Source: Candidatus Schekmanbacteria bacterium (GTDB taxonomy: Bacteria; CSSED10-310; JACPHN01). From it: a DNA stretch of 25,087 nt. Position numbers and translations under genes: made by a program. Below the pieces are notes generated by a model. It was not told the DNA's origin. It ran no database searches and saw nothing but the letters and a program-made list of their open reading frames with translations. Below are positions 23,761-25,087 of the stretch, in pieces; position 1 is the first letter of the stretch; each line of letters opens with the position of its first letter. Location of the stretch: the NCBI GenBank assembly GCA_016188575.1, contig JACPHN010000236.1, forward strand, positions 1 through 25,087. The letters run 5' to 3'.

Positions 23761-25087
23761 ATGACCGATCGGATCACCGGACAGCAACCAGGGCAGCATG
23801 CCGCCTATCGGCAGATAGCGGACGAGCAGCCCGCCGAGGCGCAGCGCCGAGTGGCTCAACCCGCCCCCGCGCCGACAACCGTGCATCCCGACGGATACGA
23901 AGCGGTTGGCGACGTCAGAGCGCCGCACCAAACTCGGCTCGAGGGGGGCGTCGCCATGACGGATCCTGGCGACGCAGCAGGGATATCGCTGGCGGAAGCG
24001 AGGAAGGGGCTCGGGCTGGCCAAGAACCGCTTCGGCGCCGCCAAGTACGACGCCGCCGTCGCCAAGGAACGCGCCGCGGCGGCCGCGACGAGCCGGAAGC
24101 GGGCCGAAGGCAACGTTCGACAAGCCGAGGAGAACCTGCGAAAAGCACAAGAACAGTTGGCCAAGCACCCCGAAAGCGAGACGTGGCAGCGGCGTGTCGC
24201 CGGTAGGCAGGAGAAGCTCGAGGAAGAGCGGCGCTACCTCGCGAAGGTCGAGGCGAAGGTGGAGACGAGAGAACAGGAGGCTACGGCGCTCGCGAACGCG
24301 GTCCCACGGGCGGCCGAGGCGGTGCGGTGGGCCGAGCAGCTCGTCGAGTTTGCGCTGGAAGCGATCGCGGCCACCAGTGACCAGCCGGGTCACGGACCCG
24401 CCCAGGAAAATCAGCACGCCGCTCCCCCCAAGGTGTCGGGGCAGCCCGCGGCTGTCGGACCGGAGGAAGGCCAACCGGCGACACCGGCTCCCGGTGAAGT
24501 CTTTCCCAAGCCGAGTACTGCCGAGGCCAGGGCCATTGCCGAGATCGAGGCCCTCTCTCCAGGACCGCGGAACGCCGAGCTCACCGTCGGCGTCATGAAC
24601 GCGCTGCAGGCCTTGTCGGCGAATGGACACGATGCTGCCCAGCTCACCGAGGCGGCCCACCGTCTGGCGGTCGAGCAGGTACGAGACGAGTATCCGGACA
24701 TTCCGGTGACGGAGCGCATGGATACGGCCATGGCCGTCGCGACCTATGCTCTCAATGGCCCTGGCGTTATCGGATGGCTCGAACAAACCGACAACGGGTC
24801 GACCAAGGTCTTGGAAAAGATGCGGGAGATCCAGCAGACGGGTATGGTGAGCTGGCAGGCGGGCGTCAACGCCGATCTCGACACGACGAAAGGGGGCGGG
24901 ACGTTTCACCGGGGGTACGCTGACGGCACGCCGAATCAGGCGTTTCACACCAACTTCTTCATGGCGGCCGGATACGTCGCGGGCGGGGACCCTGCCCGGC
25001 TTCTGCTCGCACAGGCGGGGAACTATTACCACGAGCTCGATCCCGTGGAGCGGACGTTCGGCGGCAGCAGCTATGCCGATTTTTCCG
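23761..25087 (+). CDS. Large coiled-coil protein of unknown function, cut by the right edge
   Basis: The frame starts at the ATG at 23761 with GGAGG 9 nt upstream (23747-23751) and stays open to the window end (442 codons visible). Residues 1-70 are Gln/Ala/Pro-rich and have no signal peptide. Residues about 75-195 form a long charged helix with heptad-like repeats (RQAEENLRKAQEQLAKHPES). A Pro/Ala/Gln linker follows at 205-250. From about 255 a globular region begins (TAEARAIAEIEAL, then GPRNAELTVGVMNALQ) and includes an aromatic part near the edge (FHRGYADGTPNQAFHTNFFM and GNYYHELD). This layout is typical of large cytoplasmic or secreted toxin-like or structural proteins, but the family is not recognised and the C-terminus is missing. 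Confidence 0.75.
   Translation, partial: MTDRITGQQPGQHAAYRQIADEQPAEAQRRVAQPAPAPTTVHPDGYEAVGDVRAPHQTRLEGGVAMTDPGDAAGISLAEARKGLGLAKNRFGAAKYDAAVAKERAAAAATSRKRAEGNVRQAEENLRKAQEQLAKHPESETWQRRVAGRQEKLEEERRYLAKVEAKVETREQEATALANAVPRAAEAVRWAEQLVEFALEAIAATSDQPGHGPAQENQHAAPPKVSGQPAAVGPEEGQPATPAPGEVFPKPSTAEARAIAEIEALSPGPRNAELTVGVMNALQALSANGHDAAQLTEAAHRLAVEQVRDEYPDIPVTERMDTAMAVATYALNGPGVIGWLEQTDNGSTKVLEKMREIQQTGMVSWQAGVNADLDTTKGGGTFHRGYADGTPNQAFHTNFFMAAGYVAGGDPARLLLAQAGNYYHELDPVERTFGGSSYADFS

Noticed and set aside
23545-25032. Minus-strand frame of about 495 codons at the right edge
   Set aside because: The plus-strand frame from 23761 has a Shine-Dalgarno, a promoter and a coiled-coil pattern and is open for 442 codons; the antisense frame is Arg/Gly/Leu-rich.

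Overview
The window is about 25 kb of high-GC DNA from a Gram-negative bacterium with an outer membrane. It encodes a LolA-like/FtsX-like lipoprotein-export operon, an outer-membrane beta-barrel, signal-peptide proteins and a lipoprotein-like beta-propeller. The codon use, the proline/threonine-rich linkers and the scattered small palindromic repeats suit an environmental Deltaproteobacteria-like lineage (Myxococcota, Desulfobacterota or Binatota type). The taxon is an inference, since there is no rRNA or other marker here.

Layout. (1) 1-3892: the start of a leftward gene at the left edge; a leftward secreted CSLREA/beta-helix protein whose frame breaks twice; a rightward signal-peptide protein of unknown function. 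(2) 4256-12075: a metabolic and signalling cassette. A leftward ATP-grasp ligase faces a tight rightward operon of a degenerate protein kinase, a vWA-DUF2135 protein, a pyruvate-kinase-like barrel, a divergent PurA-like protein and an unknown helical protein. The operon ends in a fragment of a glutathione-synthetase-type ATP-grasp. (3) 12097-15268: a tandem GNAT acetyltransferase, a lipoprotein-like beta-propeller, and two probable gene remnants (DUF559 nuclease and CPBP protease). (4) 15269-18941: an outer-membrane beta-barrel and a surface-type protein with twelve Asp-box (BNR) repeats, the latter with a very good -35 box almost at its start codon. (5) 19036-23055: a leftward four-gene ABC operon (two FtsX-like permeases, a LolA-like carrier, an ATPase), every junction a 4-nt overlap. 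(6) 23056-25087: a spacer with a REP-like palindrome, an extended -10 promoter and a 5' hairpin, then a large coiled-coil protein cut by the right edge.

The most interesting part is 4256-12075. The PurA-like protein keeps the GTP and catalytic motifs but has altered IMP-contact residues and a shortened aspartate loop. The pyruvate-kinase-like protein keeps the Lys/Glu/Asp set of the active site. With an ATP-grasp ligase, a probable pseudokinase and a vWA protein, this looks like a regulated system that makes or ligates a nucleotide-like small molecule. That function is inferred.

Three single-base frame breaks (near 1290, 302 and 16712) each have the sign of one missing base, so consensus errors are as likely as real mutations. 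Two families of short palindromic repeats recur in the window, and one copy sits in frame inside the pyruvate-kinase-like gene.
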